From the NCBI RefSeq assembly GCF_000818395.1, contig NZ_JWJG01000028.1, positions 1,738,222 through 1,802,221 on the forward strand: a stretch of 64,000 bases of DNA, in the 5' to 3' direction. This document shows positions 17,198-24,364 of the stretch, one piece after another. Every line of letters starts with the position of its first letter. Positions within the stretch are counted from its first letter, which is position 1. The translations under genes and the position numbers were made by a program. This DNA is from Noviherbaspirillum autotrophicum (GTDB lineage: Bacteria > Pseudomonadota > Gammaproteobacteria > Burkholderiales > Burkholderiaceae_D). Below the pieces are notes generated by a model. It had not been told where the DNA came from. It did not search any database and saw only the letters and a list, made by a program, of their open reading frames with translations.

Positions 17198-17662
17198 GTG
17201 AACACACACCAGGGCAGCGCGCTGCTGGCTGTCTGGCTGGGCGCGGCCGTCATGCAACCGGCTTTCGCCGAAGACATATCGAGCTTCGCCTTCGTGCAGC
17301 CGGACGGTTCGCTGCAGGTTGCCGGCGATGTCGTTCATTTGTACGGTATTTATATTCCGCCGACCGAGCAGACCTGTTATTCATTCATCCGGCCGATGCC
17401 ATGCGGTACGCGCGCATCGCTGGCGCTCGAATTCCAGATTTCAGGCGATTTCGTGCATTGCACGAAAAAATTCGCCAATCCCGACGGCAGCATCACCGCG
17501 AGCTGTCGTGCAAACGGCCAGGACCTGAGCGAATGGATGCTGCAGAAAGGATGGGCGATCGCGTTACCGGATGCGCCGTTCCAGTATGCGGCGCTGGAAA
17601 AGATCGCACGCGCCAAGGGAATCGGTGTCTGGGGCATCCCGGTCGATGCGATCGGAAGGTAG
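17198..17662 (+). CDS. Secreted SNase-fold (thermonuclease-like) protein
   Basis: 154 aa. GTG start directly after the previous stop. Signal peptide at residues 1-24 (LLAVWLGAAVMQPAFA). The rest matches the staphylococcal-nuclease OB-fold outline: DVVHLYGIYIPPTEQTC (the strand/loop where R-L-x-G-I-D-x-P-E is usual), then SCRANGQDLSEWMLQKGWAIALP and the final AKGIGVWG. The canonical nuclease Arg/Glu residues are not preserved in the first motif (YIPPTEQ here), so catalytic activity is doubtful, and a binding or degenerate role is possible. Confidence 0.7.
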   Translation: MNTHQGSALLAVWLGAAVMQPAFAEDISSFAFVQPDGSLQVAGDVVHLYGIYIPPTEQTCYSFIRPMPCGTRASLALEFQISGDFVHCTKKFANPDGSITASCRANGQDLSEWMLQKGWAIALPDAPFQYAALEKIARAKGIGVWGIPVDAIGR

Positions 17663-17707
17663 TAGCTGCAGGTAGCACCTGGTCCCGGTCTAACTACAGG
17701 GCGTCGC

Positions 17708-17869
17708 TTATTTGTCTGGTGCGGCGCGCCTGCTTGCGCATAGCGCCTCGGCCGGATCGTCCCTGCAACGCCGGTCGATGAGTGCTTTAGCCGCAGCCCA
17801 GAGGACGATGCCGACAACCAAAAGAATCACCATGACCTGGATAATCGTGAAGCCATCGTCGCGTTTCAT
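17708..17869 (-). CDS. Orphan prepilin-like mini-protein
   Basis: 53 aa, starting at ATG 17869 behind SD AAGGAG (6 bases). The short leader MKRDDG is followed by FTIIQVMVILLVVGIVLWAA, a type IV prepilin hydrophobic helix with cleavage expected after Gly6. The usual Glu at +5 is replaced by Gln, and the rest is only a 25-residue Cys/Arg-rich tail with no pilin globular domain. The frame extends upstream to 18022, but those residues overlap the divergent cupin's control region and have no SD. It lies far from the pilus operon. Confidence 0.65.
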   Translation of the reverse strand: MKRDDGFTIIQVMVILLVVGIVLWAAAKALIDRRCRDDPAEALCASRRAAPDK

Positions 17870-18021
17870 CCAATACTCCTTATGCCAATCCATTGGCATG
17901 GTAGCGGCGGTGACGTCACCGAACTTGTTCATTCCGCTTGCACAGCGGTGCGCGGGTTGATGAAAATCAGGGCATCCCGACGCGAACGAGACAAGCTGAA
18001 GCCAATGACGGGAGCACCGCA

Positions 18022-18426
18022 ATGACGGATTCGAAATCTGCGCAGCGCGTGGTCGCCCTGCGCCCTCAGCAAGAAATCATGACGCGCCAGCGCCTGCCCT
18101 ACTTTGTCGGCGTATCGGGGCAGACAGCGGGTGCGACCGGGCTGTCGATGCACATCGTTGTCATCCCGCCGGGTGCCAGGGCCGAGCCGCACCTGCATGA
18201 AGGCTATGAAACGGCAATTTACGTTCTGCAGGGACGCGTGGAAACACGTTACGGCGAGAATCTGTCCCAATTCGTCGTCAGTGAGGCGGGAGACTTCCTG
18301 TTCATCCCGCCCGGCATGCCGCATGAAGCGATCAACCTGAGCGAAACGGAGCCGGCACGCGCCATTGTGGCGCGCAACGATCCGAATGAACAGGAACGCG
18401 TGGTGCCGTACCCACTGAAACCGTAG
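18022..18426 (+). CDS. Cupin-domain protein
   Basis: 134 aa. A single small beta-barrel cupin: motif 1 GARAEPHLHEGYETAIYVLQGRV gives metal ligands His, His and Glu, and motif 2 is GDFLFIPPGMPHEAIN with the fourth ligand His. Start ATG 18022 has SD GGGAG 9 bases upstream. Relatives are small metal-binding enzymes (isomerases or dioxygenases) or sugar/auxin-like binders; the substrate cannot be inferred. The frame is open further upstream to 17938 without an SD. It is followed at once by the second candidate sRNA on the opposite strand. Confidence 0.85.
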   Translation: MTDSKSAQRVVALRPQQEIMTRQRLPYFVGVSGQTAGATGLSMHIVVIPPGARAEPHLHEGYETAIYVLQGRVETRYGENLSQFVVSEAGDFLFIPPGMPHEAINLSETEPARAIVARNDPNEQERVVPYPLKP

Positions 18427-18444
18427 CGCATCCGTACCGCCAAT

Positions 18445-18512
18445 AAAAAAAGCCCGCGAACCTGATGGCCGCGGGCAAATCCACTGGAGGGTGGAGGAGA
18501 CGGGAGAGAGAC
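18445..18512 (-). ncRNA. Candidate small RNA, copy 2 of a two-copy family
   Basis: The homologue of the element at 12672-12737, again read leftwards. The terminator is GCCCGCG/CGCGGGC with a CC-AUCA-GG cap and a run of seven U. The preceding hairpin is TCCAC/GTGGA with loop CCUCCA, and the conserved single-stranded GUCUCCUCCA lies 5' of it. The small stem differs from copy 1 by a compensatory pair (C-G for A-U), which supports a conserved RNA structure. A possible promoter is GACAAT (minus strand, 18517-18522) with TTGGGT 16 bases upstream. It lies between the cupin and the gmm gene, and its terminator may also serve the cupin from the other strand. Confidence 0.6.
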
Positions 18513-18643
18513 AGAAATTGTCTCGAAAGCATTCTGTCACCCAAAACTTAAATCAGACTTAAAGAAGGCCGTTTCATCGTTGTGCCAAGCCGTACGAAAG
18601 TACGCACTACAATGAGCGGCAAGGACGACACTTGGATTTACGC

Positions 18644-19123
18644 ATGCACGTTGACAAAGACACCTTTCTTCGCGTTATAGAGGCAACGCCATTTGTTTCG
18701 ATCGACCTGATCATCCGCAATGCCCACCGCCAGGTCTTGCTCGGCTACCGGTGCAATCGCCCCGCCCAGCATTGCTGGTTCGTTCCGGGCGGGCGCATCC
18801 GCAAGAACGAGCGCACGCAGGATGCCTTGCAGCGCATCGCGCAAGCCGAATTGGGAATTCCGGCCAGACAGGGAAAGCTCCTCGGCGTATTCGACCATAT
18901 CTACGACGACAATTATTTCGGCGTTGCCGGGATAGGCACGCACTATGTCGTTTGCGCCTACCAGTTCGAGGTCGGCGCCGATACCGCATTCCGGCAGGAC
19001 GAGCAGCACGCCCGGCTCAAGTGGTGGAGCGTGGAAGAACTGCTGGCGAGCCGGGAAGTGCACGACAATACCAAGCTGTACTTCCGCGACGTGCCCGACA
19101 ACGGATTTCGCTGCGGCAGCTGA
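18644..19123 (+). CDS. gmm: GDP-mannose mannosyl hydrolase (Nudix)
   Basis: 159 aa. It matches the E. coli Gmm/WcaH family along its length: TPFVSIDLIIRNAHRQVLLG, then NRPAQHCWFVPGGRIRKNE. Gmm hydrolyses GDP-mannose or GDP-glucose to GDP and the sugar, with inversion at C1. Residues 49-72 (GGRIRKNERTQDALQRIAQAELGI) are the variant Nudix box of this family, which lacks the second usual Glu. The later segments FDHIYDDNYFG and THYVVCAYQF agree. ATG 18644 is chosen; an in-frame TTG at 18632 would add four residues. No polysaccharide genes are adjacent. Confidence 0.9.
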   Translation: MHVDKDTFLRVIEATPFVSIDLIIRNAHRQVLLGYRCNRPAQHCWFVPGGRIRKNERTQDALQRIAQAELGIPARQGKLLGVFDHIYDDNYFGVAGIGTHYVVCAYQFEVGADTAFRQDEQHARLKWWSVEELLASREVHDNTKLYFRDVPDNGFRCGS

Positions 19124-19171
19124 CTGCGGATTTTAAGTCGGTACGTTCGCCTTGCCGCTGTCGGCGGCATC

Positions 19172-19723
19172 TCAGACGCGACTTGCAGCCCCAGACGCGC
19201 TCTTGCGGCCGGTCGTCCGTGCCTTCTTTTTCGGCGCCGCCTTTTTCACCGTGCTTTTTGCTGCCTGCTTGGCTGGTTTCGCGGCCTTTCTGGCAGCCGG
19301 CTTTTCACCTTTCTTCTGGGCGATCAATGTGTTGACCATCTCATGCAGTTCGCCGATGCGTTGACCAAGCGTCTCGATGTCGTCGTGCGTCGGCACGCCC
19401 AAGCCGCGCATGGCCTGCGCCACGCGGTCTTCAAATACGTTCTCGAGCTTTTCCCAGGAGCCGGATGCCCGCTTGCCCAGGCTTTCGGCCATGTTGGCAA
19501 CGGTTTCGGACAAGCCCGACAGCTGTTCGCCCGCCATTTCCTGCGTGCGCTTTTGCACCGCCATACCTTCCTGCACCAGTTTGGAAAACATTTCCTCGCC
19601 TTCCTGCTGCGCCTTGGCGAAGGCGCCCAAGCCGGCTTGCCAGATCTGCTCTACCGAATCGCGAATCGCTTCCACCATCCGGCTGTCGTCCGCGTGCTCG
19701 AGCTTGTTCAATTTGCGTGCCAT
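19172..19723 (-). CDS. Phasin, PhaF/PhaI-type PHA granule-associated protein
   Basis: 183 aa from the ATG at 19723, which has SD AAGGAA 9 bases upstream (a second ATG 5 codons earlier overlaps that SD). The N-terminal 120 residues are the helical phasin domain that coats poly(3-hydroxyalkanoate) granules (IRDSVEQIWQAGLGAFAKAQQEG, then FSKLVQEGM). A coiled-coil segment THDDIETLGQRIGELHEMV follows, and then a Lys/Ala-rich histone H1-like tail that may bind DNA and help segregate granules, as known for PhaF. It is adjacent to and co-directional with fadD, 41 bases downstream of its stop. Confidence 0.88.
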   Translation of the reverse strand: MARKLNKLEHADDSRMVEAIRDSVEQIWQAGLGAFAKAQQEGEEMFSKLVQEGMAVQKRTQEMAGEQLSGLSETVANMAESLGKRASGSWEKLENVFEDRVAQAMRGLGVPTHDDIETLGQRIGELHEMVNTLIAQKKGEKPAARKAAKPAKQAAKSTVKKAAPKKKARTTGRKSASGAASRV

Positions 19724-19764
19724 TTTGCTTTCCTTCATTGGTCATGTGGATAAAATCTGTCCCT

Positions 19765-21480
19765 CTATGCCGCCTGCTCCGTGCTGTAACCGGCGTCGCC
19801 GCCCTGCCCTGCCCGCATCTCCTCCTCCTTGACGACGCGCCGCAGGATCTTGCCGATATTTGATTTTGGCATCGGGGTTTCGCGGAACACTACGTACTTC
19901 GGCACCTTGTATGGGGTAAGGTTCTTGCGACAGTGCTCGATAAGCGCGTCGGCGGAAAGTTGGGGATCCTTCCTGACCACGACCACCTTGACCACCTCAT
20001 CGGAATGCTCGTCGACGGCGGCGATCGCGGCGACTTCAAGTACGCCGGGGTGCATCGCAACCACATCTTCGACTTCGTTCGGGAACACCTTGAACCCGGA
20101 AACGACGATCACATCCTTCTTGCGATCCATCAGCCTGACATAGCCTTGCTCGTCCATGCAGCCGATGTCCCCGGTGTGCAGCCAGCCATCCGCATTGAGT
20201 ACGCGCTCGGTTTCCTCCGGCCGGTTCCAGTAGCCTTGCATCACCTGCGGCCCGCGCACGCAGATTTCGCCAGTCGCGCCGATCGGCAGCATGTTGTCCT
20301 GCTCATCGAAGATGGCAACCTCGGTGGAGGGAACCGGCAGGCCGATGCTGCCGGTATAGGTATTGATGTCCAGCCGGTTGGCGCACACGATGGGCGACGT
20401 CTCGGTCAGGCCGTAGCCCTCCACGATCGGCATGCCGAACAGGCGCTGCCACCGGTCCGCCACGTTGCGCTGCACTGCCATGCCGCCGGCAATGAATAGC
20501 TTGGCAGACGTGGTATCGATTTGCTCGATGCCAGGCGCGTTGAGCAAGGCATTGAACAGGGTGTTCACGCCGATCATGGCGCTGAACTTCGTGTGCTTGA
20601 GTTCCTTCAGGAATGCAGGAATATCGCGCGGATTGGTGATCAGCACGTTGTTCGCGCCCAGCGCGAAATAGGTCAACATCGCCGTAAGCGCGAACACGTG
20701 ATACAGCGGCAGCGGAATGATGGCGACCTCTTTGCCTTCTTCAAGCACTCCCTTCACCCATGCAGTGGTCTGGCGCACATTGGCAACCAGGTTGCGATGC
20801 GTGAGGATGGCGCCCTTCGGAATGCCGGTCGTGCCGCCCGTGTACTGGAGAAAGGCCATGTCGTCGCCGGCCGGTACGCCGTGGCGCAACTGCATTGCCG
20901 AGCCTTCGTGCAACAGGTCGGGCAAGGCCAGCGCGCCGTCGATGTGCCAGTCGGGCACCATGTGCTTCAGGTGCGTGACGACGAAATTGGCGATCTGCGC
21001 CTTGGGGAAGTGCAGCAGGTCGCCGACACGGCTGACGATCACATGCCTCACCTGTGTATGCGGCAGCGCTTCCTGCACCGTGTGCGCAAAGTGATCCAGC
21101 ACGACGATGGCCGTCGCGCCCGAGTCGGCCAGCTGATGCTGCAGTTCGCGCGCGGTGTACAGCGGATTGGTATTGACAACGGTGCAGCCTGCGCGCAAGG
21201 CGCCGAACACGGCAACCGGCTGCTGCAGCAGGTTGGGCATCATGACGGCGACGCGATCGCCCTTGCCAAGCCCGAGCGCGTTCTGCAGGTAGGCGCCAAA
21301 CGCGCGCGACATCCGATCAAACTCGCCATAAGTGATCGACGCGCCGAAGTTGCTGAACGACGGCAGCTCCGGGAAGCGATCGCACGACGATTCGAGCAAG
21401 CTGATCAGCGACTCGCTTGCATCGACATGAATTTCTGCCGGCACGCCGGGCGGATAACTCTTCAGCCAATTTTTTTCCAT
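19765..21480 (-). CDS. fadD: Long-chain fatty acid--CoA ligase FadD
   Basis: 571 aa. The adenylate-forming enzyme activating long-chain fatty acids to acyl-CoA with ATP and CoA. AMP-binding motif YTGGTTGIPKGA, then VEGYGLTETSP, and the FACS signature DGWLHTGDIGCMDEQGYVRLMDRKKD with a C-terminal Lys (SNIGKILRR). ATG 21480 is preceded by a near-perfect SD (GGAGGT, 4 bases); the open frame runs to 21576 but the extra residues are not part of the family. A PsrA-like palindrome lies next to its SD. It is upstream of the phasin gene on the same strand, and linkage between fatty-acid activation and PHA is plausible. Confidence 0.93.
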   Translation of the reverse strand: MEKNWLKSYPPGVPAEIHVDASESLISLLESSCDRFPELPSFSNFGASITYGEFDRMSRAFGAYLQNALGLGKGDRVAVMMPNLLQQPVAVFGALRAGCTVVNTNPLYTARELQHQLADSGATAIVVLDHFAHTVQEALPHTQVRHVIVSRVGDLLHFPKAQIANFVVTHLKHMVPDWHIDGALALPDLLHEGSAMQLRHGVPAGDDMAFLQYTGGTTGIPKGAILTHRNLVANVRQTTAWVKGVLEEGKEVAIIPLPLYHVFALTAMLTYFALGANNVLITNPRDIPAFLKELKHTKFSAMIGVNTLFNALLNAPGIEQIDTTSAKLFIAGGMAVQRNVADRWQRLFGMPIVEGYGLTETSPIVCANRLDINTYTGSIGLPVPSTEVAIFDEQDNMLPIGATGEICVRGPQVMQGYWNRPEETERVLNADGWLHTGDIGCMDEQGYVRLMDRKKDVIVVSGFKVFPNEVEDVVAMHPGVLEVAAIAAVDEHSDEVVKVVVVRKDPQLSADALIEHCRKNLTPYKVPKYVVFRETPMPKSNIGKILRRVVKEEEMRAGQGGDAGYSTEQAA

Positions 21481-21801
21481 GATCACCTCCGAAACGGGTT
21501 TCAGTACAGTGCCATGCGTCCCCCCGGCCGAGATCAGCTTTCGTGCTCGCTGCGGCCCGCTTGTCTTTGTCATCACGATGCGCCGAGGGATACGGAAAAT
21601 CTTTGCGCTAGATCAGCGGAACGAAGTAAAGGCTGGCAAAGCGTATTCACTGCACGCCGCGGCACAGGCGCGGGAAGAACGTTGGGCCGTCGTGTGTGTC
21701 AACAATCCAGGCGAGGAATGCGATCGACGTCGCCTCGTCCCACGGAGCTTTACATTCATAATGGAAACGCTCGACGCGAGCGGCACACGGAAGGGATATT
21801 C
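21481..21801. other. Divergent intergenic region, fadD / DUF1264 gene
   Basis: 321 bases between fadD (leftward) and the DUF1264 gene (rightward). It holds the fadD SD and the palindrome at 21491-21502. The frame of the DUF1264 gene is open through all of it, but the codons there show none of that family's features. I see no RNA gene or strong promoter. Confidence 0.5.
21491..21502. promoter_or_regulatory. Possible PsrA/FadR-type operator before fadD
   Basis: GAAAC-GG-GTTTC is a perfect two-arm palindrome that fits the published PsrA consensus (G/C)AAAC-N(2-4)-GTTT(G/C), the TetR-family fatty-acid responsive regulator of Pseudomonas. It lies directly upstream of the fadD Shine-Dalgarno, so a bound repressor would block transcription start or elongation. 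A chance 10-bp match is possible, and no psrA gene is in the window. Confidence 0.4.
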
Positions 21802-22626
21802 ATGATCAGCTTCTCCCGGCCCTTGTTTGCAATGCTGCTGGAAGCCGTCGCCCTACTTGGCGGCATGTCTGTGGCCGTGGCAGAAGACCGTGCAGCGCGC
21901 AAAACCGCGCCGCCTGGAACGCAGACCTCCGCCAAGACGAAGACGCTGGAGGCGGGCGCAATTGCATTGCAGGGCAATGCGCCGGTAAAGGGTTTCGACA
22001 TCTACCTGCTGGGCTTTCATCCAATGAAGGAACATCCGGAACAACAGATGGAAGTCCATCACTACTGTCACCAGGTAAACGAGGATTTTGCACAGTGCGT
22101 CTTGTTCGACGGGAATACCAAGGATGCCAACATGAATGGCATCGAATACATCCTCTCCGAAAAGCTGTTCGAGTCACTGCCTGCAGAGGAAAGAAAATAC
22201 TGGCATCCGCATAACGGCGAAATCCTCTCCGGCCAGCTGGTGGCGCCAGGCATCCCGGCTGTCGCGGAAAAGGCGCTCATGCAGAAAAAGATGAATAGCT
22301 ACGGCAAGACCTGGCACTTCTGGAATACCGGTTACCCAGGCGGCACGGCTGACAAGCTCCCGTTGGGCGATCCGATGCTGGCCTGGTCGTTCAACCGCGA
22401 TGGCGAAGCGATGCCGGGACTGGTCGAACGGCGCGACCGGGCGCTGGATATCAGCACGATGGAAAAGCGCGGGGACCGCGCGGAACTGCGGCAACTCGCG
22501 CATCCGCAGTCCGGCGTCGACGACTTGAAGGGCAAGTTCGGCCGGCCGACGCAGGATATTCCGGGCGTGCTGGACAAAGGGCGTGCGCCGCCCCAAGGCC
22601 GGCGAAGCACGCCATCATCGAACTAA
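21802..22626 (+). CDS. DUF1264 (oil-body-associated-protein-like) secreted protein
   Basis: 274 aa. Signal peptide at residues 1-27 (LLEAVALLGGMSVAVA). The mature part carries the DUF1264 core: PVKGFDIYLLGFHPMKEHPEQQMEVHHYC, then NGIEYILSEKLFESLP, YWHPHNGEILSGQLVAPGIP and KTWHFWNTG. Several conserved His (HHYCH, HPHN) suggest a metal site. The family includes plant oil-body proteins and bacterial secreted proteins of unknown function. Start ATG 21802 has SD AAGGG 8 bases upstream. Proline- and arginine-rich C-terminus. Confidence 0.85.
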   Translation: MISFSRPLFAMLLEAVALLGGMSVAVAEDRAARKTAPPGTQTSAKTKTLEAGAIALQGNAPVKGFDIYLLGFHPMKEHPEQQMEVHHYCHQVNEDFAQCVLFDGNTKDANMNGIEYILSEKLFESLPAEERKYWHPHNGEILSGQLVAPGIPAVAEKALMQKKMNSYGKTWHFWNTGYPGGTADKLPLGDPMLAWSFNRDGEAMPGLVERRDRALDISTMEKRGDRAELRQLAHPQSGVDDLKGKFGRPTQDIPGVLDKGRAPPQGRRSTPSSN

Positions 22627-22655
22627 GCTGTTTTTTCTTCCTATGGAGGGCCATC

Positions 22656-23066
22656 ATGGCGCTTTCCTCATACCCCATCGATAACGACGCCGACCGGGTG
22701 CGGCGCTCCACATCGGACGCGATCAACCAACAAATCGACCGCCTGACCGACAGCCATATCGCGCATTACCGGCATGCCAGCCACGACGAGATCGTGCAGC
22801 GGATGCGCGCGCTGGACCGCGAATGGGACATCGAACGCGTGCTGGAAGTCAATGCATCGACGCTGGCGCTCACCGGGCTGGCGCTGGGCGTGACCGGCAA
22901 CCGGAAGTGGCTGTTTCTCACCGGAAGTGTCCTGGCCTTCCTACTGCAGCATGGCTTGCAGGGCTGGTGTCCGCCCTTGCCGGTGCTGCGTCGCCTGGGC
23001 GTGCGCACCCGCGATGAAATCGGCCGCGAAAAATATGCGCTGCAGGCAGCGCTGGACGTGCGGTAA
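22656..23066 (+). CDS. DUF2892 (YgaP-like) membrane protein
   Basis: 136 aa. The C-terminal half has the DUF2892 pattern, a pair of transmembrane helices (LALTGLALGVTG and KWLFLTGSVLAFLLQHGLQGWCPP) ending in the Cys-Pro-Pro-x-P-x-L motif, as in the membrane part of the YgaP rhodanese. The N-terminal half (residues 1-65) is hydrophilic and helical. SD GGAGG lies 9 bases upstream. It ends 24 bases before the persulfide dioxygenase gene, a pairing that recurs in sulfide-oxidation clusters, so a role in sulfane-sulfur handling is inferred. Confidence 0.85.
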   Translation: MALSSYPIDNDADRVRRSTSDAINQQIDRLTDSHIAHYRHASHDEIVQRMRALDREWDIERVLEVNASTLALTGLALGVTGNRKWLFLTGSVLAFLLQHGLQGWCPPLPVLRRLGVRTRDEIGREKYALQAALDVR

Positions 23067-23090
23067 GGCACGGGGCAAGGAGACGCGGCC

Positions 23091-23840
23091 ATGTTCTTCC
23101 GCCAGTTGTTCGAACCCTTGTCGAGCACGTACACGTACCTGCTCGGATGCGAGGAAACCGGGCAGGCGCTGTTGATCGATCCGGTGATCGTCACGATGGA
23201 TCGCGACCTGGCCGAGATCGACAGGCTCGGCCTGCGCCTGGCGTACACGCTCGACACGCACATCCATGCCGACCACATCACCGCCGCGCTCGAGCTGAAG
23301 AAGCGGGCCGGCAGCCGGATTGCCGCGCCGGCTCACGACCGCCTGCCTTGCGTCGATGTCGCCGTCGAGGAAGGCACCCCGTTCGAGGTCGGCAGCGTGA
23401 CATTGCAGCCGCTGCACACGCCCGGCCATACCGACGGGCATTTTGCTTACGTGTGGCAAGACCGCGTGTTCACGGGCGATGCACTGCTGATCGACGGATG
23501 CGGCCGCACCGACTTCCAGAACGGAAATACGGATGCGCTGTACTACAGCGTGACGGCCAAGCTGTTTACGCTGCCGGACGACGCCCTGGTGTATCCGGCC
23601 CACGATTATCAGCAGCGGCGGGTGTCGTCGATCGCCCAGGAAAAGGCACGCAATCCACGCCTCGGCGGCGGGCGCAGCCTGGAAGAATTCCGCCGCATCA
23701 TGGAAAGTCTCCACCTGCCCTATCCGAAATTCATCGACTATGCGGTGCCCGGCAACCGCCAGTGCGGCGTCTGTCCGCCCGACCTTCCGGACAATCTGCA
23801 GCAGTATTGCCGCCACATGACGGAAAGTCCCCAAGGCTAA
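23091..23840 (+). CDS. Persulfide dioxygenase (ETHE1-type MBL fold)
   Basis: 249 aa. Metallo-beta-lactamase fold with motif T-H57-I-H59-A-D61-H62, then LHTPGHTDGH and GDALLIDGCGRTDFQ, which is the ETHE1/persulfide dioxygenase signature (iron bound by two His and one Asp). The enzyme oxidises glutathione persulfide to sulfite and GSH in H2S detoxification. The C-terminal tail (RQCGVCPPDLPDNLQ) repeats a Cys-x-x-Cys element not needed for iron. It lies just after the DUF2892 protein and before a methyltransferase-family membrane protein. Glyoxalase II is less likely, given the sequence after GDAL. Confidence 0.88.
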   Translation: MFFRQLFEPLSSTYTYLLGCEETGQALLIDPVIVTMDRDLAEIDRLGLRLAYTLDTHIHADHITAALELKKRAGSRIAAPAHDRLPCVDVAVEEGTPFEVGSVTLQPLHTPGHTDGHFAYVWQDRVFTGDALLIDGCGRTDFQNGNTDALYYSVTAKLFTLPDDALVYPAHDYQQRRVSSIAQEKARNPRLGGGRSLEEFRRIMESLHLPYPKFIDYAVPGNRQCGVCPPDLPDNLQQYCRHMTESPQG

Positions 23841-23901
23841 GGGCTGTCATGCGCGCCGGCTTATGGAACAATACGCGTTCTCGTAGCGTAAAGGAGCAGC
23901 G

Positions 23902-24354
23902 ATGGGTCGTCGCGGAGAATCATGGGTGCTGGTGCAGGCGATACTGCTGCTTCTGTTTCTGGTCGTGCCGCGTGTCGGACCGGAATGGACGCACCCGGAT
24001 CTGTTCCGTCTGATCGGCGCAGTGCTTGCCGTCACCGGCATGTTGCTGCTGGCATGGAGCGCAGTGAACCTGGGCCGGTCGTTGACACCCTTCCCGCGTC
24101 CACTGCCGCAAGGCAAGCTCGTTACCGGCGGCGCGTACCGCTTCGTGCGGCACCCGATCTATTTTGCCGTCCTGGCCGTCTGCGTCGGACTCGGGCTCGC
24201 GACTTGGAGCCCGCTACGCCTGGCGCTGGCTGCCGCGCTCCTGGTCTTCTTCGATCTGAAAGCCCGGCGCGAAGAAATCTGGCTGCAGGAACGTTATCCG
24301 GAGTATGCCTCTTACCGGCAGCGGGTCAAGAAGCTGATCCCCTGGATTTACTGA
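23902..24354 (+). CDS. Isoprenylcysteine carboxyl methyltransferase-like membrane protein
   Basis: 150 aa. Four hydrophobic segments at about residues 9-22, 30-50, 75-90 and 95-115, with the ICMT/PEMT core motif GGAYRFVRHPIYFAVL at about residue 78 and ending in EEIWLQERYPEYASYRQRVKKLIP. These motifs bind S-adenosylmethionine and a methyl acceptor at the membrane face; bacterial members methylate mostly unidentified substrates (lipid amines, isoprenylated compounds). ATG 23902 has SD GGAG about 7 bases upstream. It is convergent with ppsA, leaving 10 bases between stops. Confidence 0.88.
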   Translation: MGRRGESWVLVQAILLLLFLVVPRVGPEWTHPDLFRLIGAVLAVTGMLLLAWSAVNLGRSLTPFPRPLPQGKLVTGGAYRFVRHPIYFAVLAVCVGLGLATWSPLRLALAAALLVFFDLKARREEIWLQERYPEYASYRQRVKKLIPWIY

Positions 24355-24364
24355 GTTTATTAAA

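Noticed and set aside
20521-21801. Upstream extension of the DUF1264 frame over fadD
   Set aside because: The extension is antisense to fadD; the signal peptide and SD at 21802 define the real start.
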